Source: GCA-003244245 sp035606945 (GTDB lineage Bacteria > Actinomycetota > Actinomycetes > Mycobacteriales > Pseudonocardiaceae). From it: 64,000 bases of DNA. Shown piece after piece: positions 17,292-26,407 of the stretch. The notes under the pieces were generated by a model. That model saw nothing but the letters and a program-made list of their open reading frames with translations. It had not been told where the DNA came from and ran no database searches. Both the position numbers and the translations under genes were made by a program. The stretch lies in assembly GCA_035606945.1 (NCBI GenBank), contig DATNDR010000136.1, forward strand, positions 1-64,000, read 5' to 3'. Each line of letters starts with the position of its first letter. Positions within the stretch are counted from its first letter, which is position 1.

Positions 17292-17337
17292 CTCGTGAGT
17301 GGTATCGGGCGCCTTGGCACCCGATACCACTCACGAG
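17292..17337. repeat. Perfect 18-bp inverted repeat between priA and def
   Basis: The left arm 17292-17309 (CTCGTGAGTGGTATCGGG) is exactly complementary to the right arm 17320-17337, with a 10-nt loop. The right arm includes the priA stop codon (17331-17333). On the transcribed minus strand it would form a very stable hairpin at the end of priA, 14 nt before the def start codon. No U-tract follows, so it may be an intrinsic-like or processing hairpin, or a palindromic repeat. Confidence 0.6.
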
Positions 17338-19325
17338 ATCTCCTGCGGGTCCAGCTCGACCCGCAGGAAGTCATCCACCTTCCGCGCGCTGCGCCCAGCC
17401 TGCACCGCAGCCAGCGCCCCCGCCAGGACCGAACCCTCGGCGCGGGAAACCCGCAACAGCAGCCGTTCCCGCTCGCCCTCCGGGTGCCCGGGAACCGGCA
17501 CCGGACCCAGCACCTCGGCTCCGGCGGGAATCTCCAGGCCGGCAAGGGTCTCCGGGGCGCCGTCCAGAGCGGCCATCCGGACCGCAGGGGGAAAGCCGAG
17601 CTCGGCACGGCCGGCCAGCTCGGCGCTTGCGTGGCCGGCCGGGTCCCATCGGATCAGGGCTTGTACCGCGCTCAGTGACGCCTCGGCGACCACGACGACG
17701 CGGCCACCGTCGGTCGCCGGCTCGACCATCGCCGCCGCGGCCATCCACCGGCGTAGCGCCTCCTCCGCCGCGCGCAGGGTGGGCCGGCCCAGCAGCGCGG
17801 CAGCGTCTAGCAATAGCGCCGCCCCGTACCGAGCCAGCGGCTCGGCGCCGGGGGTGGCGACCACTAGGGCCGGCCCGGGCGGGATACCCACCAGCACCTT
17901 GCCCTCGCCCACCAGGTGACCCGCACTGCCGCCGCCAGAGGTGTACAGCGGCACTCCCGGGAAGGCCCGGCCGAGCTCCTCGGCAGTGCGGCCCGCACCG
18001 GTCACGGCCGCTCGCAGGCGGGCGCCACCGCAGGCTGCGCAACGGGGCTGTGCCTCAGGCACTCCACACCACCGGCACGCGAGGTCTCCGGCGCCGCGCA
18101 GCGCGAGCGGTCCTGCGCAGCGCCTGCAGCGGGACGGAGCACGGCACTGCGCACAGGCCAACGCGGGTACGTAACCACGCCGGGGAACCTGCACCAGCAC
18201 CGGACGATCGCGGCCCAACGCCGCCCGCGCCGCGTCGAACGCGACCGTGGGCAACCGGGCCGCGCGGGCCATGGGATCCCGCGCCAGCTGGGTGCCGTCC
18301 TCCCCGATCGCGGTGACCCGCGGCGCCGCGGCCCGCACCACGTCCCTCGCGGCTACGATCTCGTGCGCCCACCCGGTATCGACCGATAGCTGTGTCTCCG
18401 CGGTGCGCGCGTAGCCGGCCACCAACAGCGCTGCGCCCTCCAGTACCGCGCGCTGGCCCAGCACCAGCCGGGTGTGCGGATACGGGGCTCGGGGCTCGGC
18501 GTGGAGATCGTCTCCGTCGTCCCACAGCACCATCAGGCCCAGCTCGGCGACCGGAGCGAAGGCCGCCGCTCGGGTGCCGACGACGATGCGCACCGCGCCA
18601 CGCCGCACCGCCAGCCACCTCCGGTAGCGCTGCGTGGGCCCTGCCTCGGCAGCCAAGGTGACCACCACATCGGGGCCGGCGAGCGCGGCAATCGCGGCGT
18701 GTACCCGCGTGGTGTCCCGGTGATCGGGCAATACCAGCAAGGCACCCCGGCCGGTGGCCGCGACGGTGACGGCCGCCTCGGCGAGCCGAGCGGGCCAGTC
18801 CTCCCCCGGCAACGCTTGCCAGCACGCATGCGCGGCACGGCCGTGATGCAACGCGTCGAGAAAGGCCGGCCCGCGGGGATAGGCTTGCCAACCGCCTGCC
18901 GGCGGACGTGGTGGCGAGGCTGCGACCGCGACGCTGGGCTCAGCTTCGGTGCGGGCATGCCGTGGTGGCACCGCCAGCCGCAGCACATCGCTCATGGTGC
19001 CCGCGCACCGATCGGCCACCGCCCGCGCCAGCGCAGCGATCTGGGGGCTGAGGGCGGGTTCTGCGGAGACCACCCGCTCGATCCAGCCCAGCCGGCCCGG
19101 GTGCTCAGATCGCTCAACTCGCCGCAGCAACCATCCGTCCACCAGGCGTCCCGCGAAACGCACCCGAAGCCGTACCCCCGGCACCGCAGTGGCGTCGAAT
19201 TCAGCGGGCACCAGGTAGTCGAAGGGCCGATCGAGATGGGCCAGGGGGATATCCACGCACACCCGGGCTACGGGCAGCGCCGCAGCCGGGCTGCGTTGCC
19301 CACGACGAGACCGGCCGACGTTCAC
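17331..19325 (-). CDS. priA: PriA-family primosomal protein, helicase-degenerate
   Basis: 664 residues from GTG 19325. The N-terminal 3'-DNA-binding domain is recognisable (ARVCVDIPLAHLDRPFDYLV), as is a zinc-binding region (CAQC, CRRC, CRWC, CAAC at about 395-440) and the PriA C-terminal domain (AELGFPPAVRMAAL). The ATPase motifs are missing: the Walker A position reads TGRGALLVLPDH and the DEEH box reads WDDGDDLH. Actinobacterial PriA homologues are known to lack these motifs, so it is probably a functional DNA-binding restart factor without helicase activity rather than a broken gene. Confidence 0.9.
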   Translation of the reverse strand: MNVGRSRRGQRSPAAALPVARVCVDIPLAHLDRPFDYLVPAEFDATAVPGVRLRVRFAGRLVDGWLLRRVERSEHPGRLGWIERVVSAEPALSPQIAALARAVADRCAGTMSDVLRLAVPPRHARTEAEPSVAVAASPPRPPAGGWQAYPRGPAFLDALHHGRAAHACWQALPGEDWPARLAEAAVTVAATGRGALLVLPDHRDTTRVHAAIAALAGPDVVVTLAAEAGPTQRYRRWLAVRRGAVRIVVGTRAAAFAPVAELGLMVLWDDGDDLHAEPRAPYPHTRLVLGQRAVLEGAALLVAGYARTAETQLSVDTGWAHEIVAARDVVRAAAPRVTAIGEDGTQLARDPMARAARLPTVAFDAARAALGRDRPVLVQVPRRGYVPALACAQCRAPSRCRRCAGPLALRGAGDLACRWCGVPEAQPRCAACGGARLRAAVTGAGRTAEELGRAFPGVPLYTSGGGSAGHLVGEGKVLVGIPPGPALVVATPGAEPLARYGAALLLDAAALLGRPTLRAAEEALRRWMAAAAMVEPATDGGRVVVVAEASLSAVQALIRWDPAGHASAELAGRAELGFPPAVRMAALDGAPETLAGLEIPAGAEVLGPVPVPGHPEGERERLLLRVSRAEGSVLAGALAAVQAGRSARKVDDFLRVELDPQEIS

Positions 19326-19440
19326 ATGCCGGGTCTACCAGAACTCCCCGACGACCCCATGATCTGGCAGTAGCGCACGGTGGGCGGCTACGGTTCGGCG
19401 CCCGGCCGGTGGGTGCCGACCATTTGGAATGCCGAAAAGG

Positions 19441-19464
19441 GTCTCATGGATGCTTGAGCACCTT
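19441..19464 (-). repeat. 24-nt interspersed element, copy 1
   Basis: Reads on the minus strand as AAGGTGCTCAAGCATCCATG followed by AGAC. Compared with the copy at 36678 it differs at position 8 (T for A) and at the two end bases. It lies just downstream of the coaBC stop, in the gap before priA. Confidence 0.6.
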
Positions 19465-19483
19465 CAGCAGCGAAGCGGGACGC

Positions 19484-20728
19484 TTACCGGGTCAGTCGGG
19501 TGGCGACTGCGTCCCAGACGTAGGACGCCAGCAGGCTCTTGGAGCCTTCCGGAAGTGCGGTCTGTGTCCCGTCGGCGCCGAGCAACCAGCCCTTGTTGCG
19601 GTCGACTTCGAACGCGCCGCCTTCCCCGACAGCGTTGACGACCATGAGATCGCAACCCTTACGGGCGAGTTTGGTCCGCCCGTGCGCAAGCACGTCACCC
19701 TCGGAGTCGCCGGTCTCGGCCGCGAAGCCGACTACCACCTGACCTTGCGAGCGGCACCGGACCAACTCGGTGAGAATGTCCGGATTGACGACCAGCGACA
19801 CCGGATCCGGATCAGCTCCCGTTTTTTTGATCTTGTCGGGGTAGCTGACTGCCGGCCGGAAGTCGGCCACCGCGGCGGCCATCACCACTGCGTCAACGTG
19901 CTTCGCCGCCTTGAGCACCGCCTCTCGCAGCTGACCCGTGGTGCCCACCCGGATCACCTCGGCCCCAGCCGGATCGGTCAGGTCGGCAGTGTGCGCGGCG
20001 ATCAGAGTGACCTGAGCGCCCCGCTGCGCGGCCACCCGGGCCAGCGCGTATCCCTGCCGGCCGGAGGATCGGTTACCGAAGTAGCGCACCGGGTCCAGGG
20101 GTTCCCGGGTACCCCCTGCGGAGATCACCACGCCGTGGCCGGTGAGATCGGTCCGCAGGGCATCCCCCCGGTGCAACAGCAGGGTAGCCAGATCGACGAT
20201 CTCCGCGGGCTCCGGTAGCCGGCCGGCACCTGAATCGGCGCCGGTGAGTCGCCCGGCTGCCGGCTGCGCGACGACCGTCCCGCGGGAGCGCAGCAGCGCG
20301 ACGTTGTCCCGGGTGGCAGGGTGCTCCCACATCTCGGTGTGCATCGCGGGCACCAAGAGAACCGGGCACCGGGCGGTGAGCAGGGTGGCGCAGAGCAGAT
20401 CGTCGGCCCTGCCGTGCGCGGCGCGCGCCAGCAGGTCCGCGGTAGCGGGCGCGACCAGGACCAGGTCTGCGGTCTGTCCCAGCCGCACGTGCGGAACCTC
20501 TGCGACGTCGCCGAACAGATCGTGGTGCACCGGGAACCCGGACAGCGCCTCCCACGTGGGTGCACCCACGAATTTCAGGGCTGCCTCAGTGGGCAGCACG
20601 CGAACGAGGTGGCCCGCTTCGATGAGGCGGCGGAGCACCTCGCATACCTTGTAGGCGGCGATGCCGCCGCCGATGCCGAGCACGATCCGGCGGGAGGAGT
20701 CCGGCCGGACGGGCCCGGCCTGGGTCAC
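19484..20728 (-). CDS. coaBC: Bifunctional phosphopantothenoylcysteine decarboxylase / synthetase
   Basis: 414 residues from GTG 20728. CoaC domain (about 1-185): IVLGIGGGIAAYKVCEVLRR, FPVHHDLF with the active-site His, and PAMHTEMWEHPAT covering the FMN/substrate loop. CoaB domain (about 190-414): VISAGGTREPLDPVR with YFGNRSSGRQG, and DKIKKTG containing the catalytic Lys. Together they make 4'-phosphopantetheine for coenzyme A. The start overlaps the rpoZ stop (GTGA overlap), the usual coupling in this lineage. metK, which normally sits between coaBC and priA, is absent. Confidence 0.96.
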   Translation of the reverse strand: MTQAGPVRPDSSRRIVLGIGGGIAAYKVCEVLRRLIEAGHLVRVLPTEAALKFVGAPTWEALSGFPVHHDLFGDVAEVPHVRLGQTADLVLVAPATADLLARAAHGRADDLLCATLLTARCPVLLVPAMHTEMWEHPATRDNVALLRSRGTVVAQPAAGRLTGADSGAGRLPEPAEIVDLATLLLHRGDALRTDLTGHGVVISAGGTREPLDPVRYFGNRSSGRQGYALARVAAQRGAQVTLIAAHTADLTDPAGAEVIRVGTTGQLREAVLKAAKHVDAVVMAAAVADFRPAVSYPDKIKKTGADPDPVSLVVNPDILTELVRCRSQGQVVVGFAAETGDSEGDVLAHGRTKLARKGCDLMVVNAVGEGGAFEVDRNKGWLLGADGTQTALPEGSKSLLASYVWDAVATRLTR

Positions 20729-21054
20729 TGGCCCTCGGTGTGCTCGAGCAACCCGGAGTGGATCTCGCGCAGCGCGATCGACAGGGGCTTTTCCCGCGGC
20801 CCTGGCTCCACCAACGGCCCGACGTATTCCAGCAGGCCCTCTCCGAGCTGAGCGTAGTAGTCGTTGATCTGGCGAGCCCGCTTCGCTGCGAAGATCACCA
20901 GGGCGTACTTCGAGCTGACCTTGGTCAGCAGGTCGTCGATCGGGGGGTTGGTGATGCCCTCAGGGGCAGCAGCCGAGGATGCGTTCAGCGCGTCCAATTC
21001 GGTGGGGATGCTCAACTCATTATCTCCAGATACGTCAGATGATGTCGGTGCCAC
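20725..21054 (-). CDS. rpoZ: RNA polymerase omega subunit
   Basis: 109 residues from GTG 21054. The conserved core is EGITNPPIDDLLTKVSSKYA, then LVIFAAKRARQINDYYAQLG, then EKPLSIALREIHSGLLEHTE. This is the mycobacterial/actinobacterial form of omega, which clamps the beta-prime C-terminus and helps RNA polymerase assembly. The first 30 residues are a variable Ser/Glu-rich extension, as usual. It lies between gmk and coaBC in the conserved gmk-rpoZ-coaBC run. Confidence 0.95.
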   Translation of the reverse strand: MAPTSSDVSGDNELSIPTELDALNASSAAAPEGITNPPIDDLLTKVSSKYALVIFAAKRARQINDYYAQLGEGLLEYVGPLVEPGPREKPLSIALREIHSGLLEHTEGQ

Positions 21055-21090
21055 AGTGATGCTGGTGTATAGGGGTCGGGATAAAGCTGT

Positions 21091-21675
21091 TCACCGGAGG
21101 GTGCCGCGCATCAAGGTTATCAACTCTCCGGCGGCGCGCTGCACGTCGTCGTTGACCACTGTCGCATCGAATTCTCCGGCGGCGGCCAGCTCTTCGCGAG
21201 CCACTCGCAATCGGCGCTTCCGCACCGCCGGATCTTCTGTGCCACGGTCGGACAGCCGGCCGTCCAGCACCTCCCATGACGGCGGCACCAGCATCACCAG
21301 CAAGGCGTCGGGTATCGCGGCGCGGATCTGCCGGGCACCCTGCACCTCGATCTCCAGCAACGCGGACCGACCGGCGGCCAGCGCCTGACGCACCGGGCGG
21401 GCGGGAGTGCCGTAGAAGTTACCGGCGTACTCGGCATACTCGAGGAACTCCCCGCTTTCGATCATGCGCGCAAAGGTGGCGCGATCCACGTAGTGGTAAT
21501 GCTCGCCGGAGCGTTCGTCGGCCCGGCGTGGCCGGGTGGTGACCGAGACGCTGACGAACAACTCTGGCCAGCAACGCAGGATCTCGGCGACCACACTCGA
21601 CTTTCCGACCCCGGAGGGACCTGAGACGACGGTGAGCCGGGGCCCAGCACCCTCACTGGACCCCGGCTCACACAC
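21091..21675 (-). CDS. gmk: Guanylate kinase
   Basis: 194 residues from GTG. P-loop VVSGPSGVGKSSVV, then FVSVSVTTRPRRADERSGEH, which binds GMP, and FLEYAEYAGNFYGTPARPV. It phosphorylates GMP and dGMP. The lid region ends in a normal IEVQGARQIRAAIPDA segment. It lies 58 nt downstream of mihF and 36 nt upstream of rpoZ, all in one direction. Confidence 0.95.
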   Translation of the reverse strand: MCEPGSSEGAGPRLTVVSGPSGVGKSSVVAEILRCWPELFVSVSVTTRPRRADERSGEHYHYVDRATFARMIESGEFLEYAEYAGNFYGTPARPVRQALAAGRSALLEIEVQGARQIRAAIPDALLVMLVPPSWEVLDGRLSDRGTEDPAVRKRRLRVAREELAAAGEFDATVVNDDVQRAAGELITLMRGTLR

Positions 21676-21733
21676 CGTCGCAGCGCACGTTGATCACTGA
21701 AGTGTCGATTTCCGGGCCGATTGACTCGGGTGC

Positions 21734-22051
21734 TTATTCTGGGCCGAACTCGCTGAGCAAGGCCTTGCGCTGGCGTTCACCAAGCCCGCGCAGCCGCCGG
21801 CTGGTGGCGATCTCCAGCCGTTCCATGATCTGCTGAGCGCGGACCTTGCCCACGCCTGGCAAGGCTTCGAGCAAAGCCGAAACCTTCATCTTGCCCAGGA
21901 TGTCGTCACTGTCGGACTTGGCCAGGACTTCCTTCAGATTGGTCCCGCCGCGCTTGAGGCGCTCCTTGAGCTCGGCCCTGGCACGTCGGGCGGCGGCCGC
22001 CTTCTCCAGCGCAGCGGCCCGCTGCTCCTCGGTCAGCTCGGGAAGGGCCAC
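21734..22051 (-). CDS. mihF: Actinobacterial integration host factor (mIHF/sIHF)
   Basis: 105 residues. LPELTEEQRAAALEKAAAAR at the N-terminus is followed by a basic stretch (RAELKERLKRGG), then the helix-two-turn-helix region LEALPGVGKVRAQQIMERLE. This is the nucleoid-associated protein that supports phage L5 integration in mycobacteria and is the sIHF of Streptomyces, unrelated to IhfA/B. The position between pyrF and gmk is the conserved one. Confidence 0.95.
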   Translation of the reverse strand: MALPELTEEQRAAALEKAAAARRARAELKERLKRGGTNLKEVLAKSDSDDILGKMKVSALLEALPGVGKVRAQQIMERLEIATSRRLRGLGERQRKALLSEFGPE

Positions 22052-22131
22052 GGTCTCCTCCGTCGATTGCTAGTGCTTGAGGGATACTTCTAGGTTAGTG
22101 CGGCGACCGTATCCCCCTGGCCACCCGCCGC

Positions 22132-23037
22132 TTAACCCGGGGGTATCCCGGCCGACCTGCCCCAACCTGGATGGAGCAGGCTCGCGGCCTCGCCGGCGAC
22201 GCGCTCGGCGGCGCGCCGCAACAACTCGGGCTGGTAGCCGTGCGCCAACAGCTCACGGGAGATCGACGCCACGACGTGCGGCGCCGCGGTGCCGAAGAGC
22301 TGGCGCAAATCGCGCACCCGGGCGCCTTGCGCACCTATTCCCGGGACCAGTATCGGCCCGTTGAGACCGTCCAGGCGCAAGGTTTCCACCGGCGCGGTCG
22401 CACCGACCACCACCCCGAAGTCACCGGCGGGGCGCCGACCGGCGTTGCGCGCGGCGACGGCGTCCACTACGGCCTGCGCGACCGTCGCGCCGGTGCCGGT
22501 CATGGCGGCCTGCACGGCGGCACCTTCCGGATTGGAGGTCAGCGCCAGCACGAATACCCCCCGCCCGGTCCGGCCGGCCAGCTCGAACGCCGGATCGAGT
22601 GCGCCGATCCCGAGGTAGGGCGACACGGTGATCGCGTCGGCCGCCAGCGGAGCCCCGTCGTCGAGGTAGGCCGCGGCGTAGCCGGCCATCGTGGAGCCGA
22701 TGTCGCCCCGCTTGACGTCGAGCAGCACCAGCGCGCCCCCCTCCCGAGCCGCCACCAGCACGCGCTCCAACACCGCGATGCCCCGCGACCCGTACCGCTC
22801 GAAGAACGCCGACTGCGGCTTGATCACCGCCGCCACCGGTGCGAGCGCGTCCACCGCCCCCAGTGCAAACCTCTCCACTCCCCGCACGTCCTGGCTGCAC
22901 CCCCACGCCCGCAGCAGCTCCGGATGCGGATCAATCCCCACACACAACGGACCCCTAACCCCTATCAGGCTCCTCAACCGCGTCCCAAACCCGCATTGAG
23001 CGGGCTCCGTGGCGGTTTTGGGGGGATTAATGGGCAC
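22132..23037 (-). CDS. pyrF: Orotidine-5'-phosphate decarboxylase (group 2)
   Basis: 301 residues as called from ATG 23037. The family body begins at FGTRLRSLIGVRGPLCVGID. The catalytic segment LVLLDVKRGDIGSTMAGYA (Lys and Asp of the DxKRGD motif) and VVGATAPVE are of the group 2 type found in actinobacteria. It makes UMP. The first 16 residues (MPINPPKTATEPAQCG) lie inside an inverted repeat shared with the carB 3' end, and the frame has no other ATG/GTG near the normal start, so the repeat appears to supply the start codon. The start overlaps the carB stop by 11 nt. Confidence 0.94.
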   Translation of the reverse strand: MPINPPKTATEPAQCGFGTRLRSLIGVRGPLCVGIDPHPELLRAWGCSQDVRGVERFALGAVDALAPVAAVIKPQSAFFERYGSRGIAVLERVLVAAREGGALVLLDVKRGDIGSTMAGYAAAYLDDGAPLAADAITVSPYLGIGALDPAFELAGRTGRGVFVLALTSNPEGAAVQAAMTGTGATVAQAVVDAVAARNAGRRPAGDFGVVVGATAPVETLRLDGLNGPILVPGIGAQGARVRDLRQLFGTAAPHVVASISRELLAHGYQPELLRRAAERVAGEAASLLHPGWGRSAGIPPG

Positions 23038-23069
23038 CGGATAGCCCCACTGAGCCCGCTGAATGCGGG
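22990..23069. repeat. Inverted repeat spanning the carB stop and pyrF start
   Basis: The left arm 22990-23007 (CCCGCATTGAGCGGGCTC) matches the reverse complement of the right arm 23052-23069 with one mismatch in 18, separated by 44 nt. Weaker similarity continues inward on both sides. The right arm is carB coding sequence and the left arm is pyrF coding sequence, with the carB stop and pyrF ATG in the loop. On the transcribed strand it could fold into a long hairpin at the junction. Confidence 0.65.
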
Positions 23070-26000
23070 GGGACCGCGCGCAGCGCCGCGTGTAGGGATT
23101 GGAGGGGACGGACGGTGATGTCGCCTCGGATGAGGGCTTCGACGCCTTGCACGGCGGCGGCGGCGCCTTGGATCGTGGTGATGCACGGGATTCCGCGGGC
23201 TACCGCGGCGGTGCGGATCTCGTAGCCGTCGACCCGGGGGCCAGGATTGCCGTAAGGCGTGTTGATGATCATGTCAACCTGTCCGGCATTGATCAGGTCC
23301 ACGATGTTGTCCGGACCTTCGAAGTGCTTGCGCACCACGGTGCACGGGATGCCGTTGCGACGCAGCGTGTTGGCCGTGCCGCGGGTGGCGAGTACCTCGA
23401 AGCCGAGGTCAGCCAGCCGCTTGGCGGGAAACACCATGGCCCGCTTGTCCCGGTTGGCCACTGACACGAACACCCGCCCCGAGGTGGGCAGCGAGCCGTA
23501 GGCCGCGGCCTGGGACTTCGCGAAGGCCTGGCCGAACGCGGCGTCGATGCCCATCACCTCGCCGGTGGATTTCATCTCCGGCCCGAGCAGCGAGTCCACC
23601 CCGTGACCCTCCGGGGTGCGGAACCGGTGAAAGGGCAGCACCGCTTCCTTGACCGCCACCGGCGCGTCGAGAGGCAGGTCGCCACCGTCGCCGTGAGAAA
23701 GCAGCAGGCCCTCCGCCCGCAGTGTGGCGATGCTGGCGCCGAGCATGATCCGGGCGGCGGCCTTGGCCAGCGGCACCGCGGTGGCCTTGGAGACGAACGG
23801 CGCCGTGCGGCTGGCCCGGGGATTGGCCTCCAGAACGTAGAGCACGTCATCCTTCAGGGCGTACTGCACGTTGAGCAGACCGCGCACGCCGACCCCGCGG
23901 GCGATCGCCTCGGTGGAGGACCGCACCGCGGCCAGGTCAGATTCCCCCAGCGTGATCGGTGGCAGCGCGCAGGAGGAGTCCCCGGAGTGCACCCCGGCCT
24001 CCTCGATGTGTTCCATGATCCCGCCGAGGTAGACCTCGCTGCCGTCGCACAGCGCGTCGACGTCGATCTCGATGGCGTCGTCGAGGAAGCGGTCCACCAG
24101 CACCGGGTGCTCGGGGGTGATCTCGGTGGCCCGGGCGATGTAACCCGCCAGGGTCTGCTCGTCATAGACGATCTCCATGCCGCGACCGCCGAGCACGTAG
24201 GACGGGCGCACCAGCACCGGGTAGCCGATCTCATCGGCGATCTTGCGAGCCTCCGCGAACGAGGTGGCCGTCCCGTAGGCCGGGGCGGGCAATCCGGCTC
24301 GTTCCAGGACCGCTCCGAAGGACCCGCGGTCCTCGGCGAGATGGATCGCCTCCGGCGGTGTGCCCACCACCTGGACACCGGCGTCGGCCAGCCGCTGCGC
24401 CAGCCCGAGCGGGGTCTGCCCGCCCAGCTGGACGATCACGCCCGCCACGGTGCCTGACGTGCGCTCGGCGTGCACGACTTCCATGACGTCTTCGAAGGTC
24501 AGCGGCTCGAAGTAGAGCCGATCAGCGGTGTCGTAGTCGGTGGACACCGTCTCCGGGTTACAGTTGACCATCACGGTCTCGTAACCGAGGCCGTCGTTGT
24601 CAGGAGCGCTGCGCAGCGCCATCGCGGCGTGCACGCACGAATAGTCGAACTCGATGCCCTGACCGATCCGGTTCGGTCCGGAGCCCAAGATGATCACCTT
24701 GGGTCGTTGCCGTTGCTCGCTGACCTCGGTCTCGGCGTGCGGGTCGTTCTCGTAGGCGGAGTAGTGGTACGGGGTACGGGCGGCGAACTCGGCCGCGCAG
24801 GTGTCCACGGTCTTGTAGATCGGCCGCACGCCCAGCCGGCGCCGCAGCACGGCGATCTTCGGCTCGTCGAGGTCACCGCGCAGCGCGGCGAGCTGCCGGT
24901 CGGAGACGCCGGCCCGCTTGGCGCGGCGCAACAGCGGCTCGTCCAGTTCGGCCGCGGCGACGAGGTCAGCGCGCAGCTCGACCAGGCCGGCGATCTGGTC
25001 GACGAACCACGGATCGATGCCCGACGCCTGCGCGACCTGCGCGACGGTCGCGCCCAGCCGCAGCGCCCGCTCGACGGAGTAGAGCCGTCCGTCATGGGGA
25101 ACTGCCACCGCCGACAGCTCTGAGCTCACCGTGGCATCGGGCGGGTCGGGCTTGGTCCAGAAGCCGGCGGCGGGAGTCTCCATCGAGCGCAGCGCCTTGC
25201 CCAGCGCCTCGGGGAAGGAGCGGCCCAGCGCCATCGCCTCGCCGACGGACTTCATCGTGGTGGTGAGCGTGGGGTCCGCGCCGGGGAACTTCTCGAAGGC
25301 GAACCGGGGCACCTTGACCACGATGTAGTCCAGGGTGGGCTCGAAGCTGGCCGGAGTCTCGCCGGTGATGTCGTTGGTGATCTCATCCAGGGTGTAGCCG
25401 ATGGCGAGCTTCGCGGCAATCTTGGCGATGGGGAAACCGGTGGCCTTGGACGCCAGCGCGCTGGATCGGGACACCCGCGGGTTCATCTCGATGACAACCA
25501 GCCGGCCGGTGGCCGGATGCACCGCGAACTGGATGTTGCAGCCGCCGGTGTCCACCCCGACCTCGCGCAGCACCGCGATGCCGACATCGCGCATGTGCTG
25601 GTACTCGCGGTCGGTGAGGGTCAGCGCCGGGGCGACGGTCACCGAGTCCCCGGTGTGCACACCCATCGGGTCGACGTTCTCGATGGAGCACACCACCACC
25701 ACGTTGTCCCGGTGGTCGCGCATCAGCTCCAGCTCGTATTCCTTCCAGCCCAGTACGCTCTCTTCGATGAGCACCTGGTGCACCGGGCTGGCAGCCAACC
25801 CGATGGAGACGATGCGGACGAGGTCGTCCTCGGTGTGCGCCATCCCGGAGCCGAGCCCGCCCATGGTGTACGACGGCCGGATCACCACCGGCAGGCCGAG
25901 CTCGTCGACGGCTTGGCGGACCTCGTCCATCGAGGAGCAGACGGCGCTGCGTGGCACCTCGGCTCCCACCGCGCGCACCACGTCCTTGAACTTCAGCCGG

Positions 26001-26383
26001 TCCTCGCCACGCTGGATGGCCTCGATGTCCGCGCCGATCAACTCGACGCCGTACCGGGCCAGCACGCCACGCTCGTGCAGGGCAACTGCGGTATTCAGCG
26101 CGGTCTGGCCGCCGAGCGTCGCCAACAGCGCATCCGGGCGCTCAGCGGCGATCACCTTCTCGACGTACTCCAGCGTGATCGGCTCGATGTAGGTGGCATC
26201 GGCGAACTCCGGATCTGTCATGATCGTGGCCGGGTTGGAGTTCACCAGGCTGACCCGCAGCCCCTCCTCCCGCAGCACCCGGCACGCCTGGGTCCCGGAG
26301 TAATCGAACTCGCAAGCCTGCCCGATCACAATCGGCCCAGACCCGATCACGAGCACGTGCGAGATGTCATCCCTGCGCGGCAC
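23027..26383 (-). CDS. carB: Carbamoyl-phosphate synthase large subunit
   Basis: 1118 residues from GTG 26383, which has GGAGG five bases upstream and gives the usual VPRRDDISHVLVIGSG start; a GTG at 26404 would add seven residues. Two homologous ATP-grasp halves are visible (GSGPIVIGQACEFDYSGTQA and GSGPNRIGQGIEFDYSCVHA), then the MGS-like allosteric domain (VFVSVANRDKRAMVFPAKRL ... NTPYGNPG). It makes carbamoyl phosphate for pyrimidines and arginine. The last residues, PPHSAGSVGLSGAH, lie in the inverted repeat shared with pyrF and do not look like a normal CarB end. Confidence 0.96.
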   Translation of the reverse strand: MPRRDDISHVLVIGSGPIVIGQACEFDYSGTQACRVLREEGLRVSLVNSNPATIMTDPEFADATYIEPITLEYVEKVIAAERPDALLATLGGQTALNTAVALHERGVLARYGVELIGADIEAIQRGEDRLKFKDVVRAVGAEVPRSAVCSSMDEVRQAVDELGLPVVIRPSYTMGGLGSGMAHTEDDLVRIVSIGLAASPVHQVLIEESVLGWKEYELELMRDHRDNVVVVCSIENVDPMGVHTGDSVTVAPALTLTDREYQHMRDVGIAVLREVGVDTGGCNIQFAVHPATGRLVVIEMNPRVSRSSALASKATGFPIAKIAAKLAIGYTLDEITNDITGETPASFEPTLDYIVVKVPRFAFEKFPGADPTLTTTMKSVGEAMALGRSFPEALGKALRSMETPAAGFWTKPDPPDATVSSELSAVAVPHDGRLYSVERALRLGATVAQVAQASGIDPWFVDQIAGLVELRADLVAAAELDEPLLRRAKRAGVSDRQLAALRGDLDEPKIAVLRRRLGVRPIYKTVDTCAAEFAARTPYHYSAYENDPHAETEVSEQRQRPKVIILGSGPNRIGQGIEFDYSCVHAAMALRSAPDNDGLGYETVMVNCNPETVSTDYDTADRLYFEPLTFEDVMEVVHAERTSGTVAGVIVQLGGQTPLGLAQRLADAGVQVVGTPPEAIHLAEDRGSFGAVLERAGLPAPAYGTATSFAEARKIADEIGYPVLVRPSYVLGGRGMEIVYDEQTLAGYIARATEITPEHPVLVDRFLDDAIEIDVDALCDGSEVYLGGIMEHIEEAGVHSGDSSCALPPITLGESDLAAVRSSTEAIARGVGVRGLLNVQYALKDDVLYVLEANPRASRTAPFVSKATAVPLAKAAARIMLGASIATLRAEGLLLSHGDGGDLPLDAPVAVKEAVLPFHRFRTPEGHGVDSLLGPEMKSTGEVMGIDAAFGQAFAKSQAAAYGSLPTSGRVFVSVANRDKRAMVFPAKRLADLGFEVLATRGTANTLRRNGIPCTVVRKHFEGPDNIVDLINAGQVDMIINTPYGNPGPRVDGYEIRTAAVARGIPCITTIQGAAAAVQGVEALIRGDITVRPLQSLHAALRAVPPHSAGSVGLSGAH

Positions 26384-26407
26384 AGCAGCCTCCACACTCC
26401 GCACCCG

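Noticed and set aside
17331..19325. priA as a pseudogene because Walker motifs are missing
   Set aside because: The frame is intact over 664 residues and actinobacterial PriA proteins are known to lack helicase motifs, so it is better read as a specialised form.
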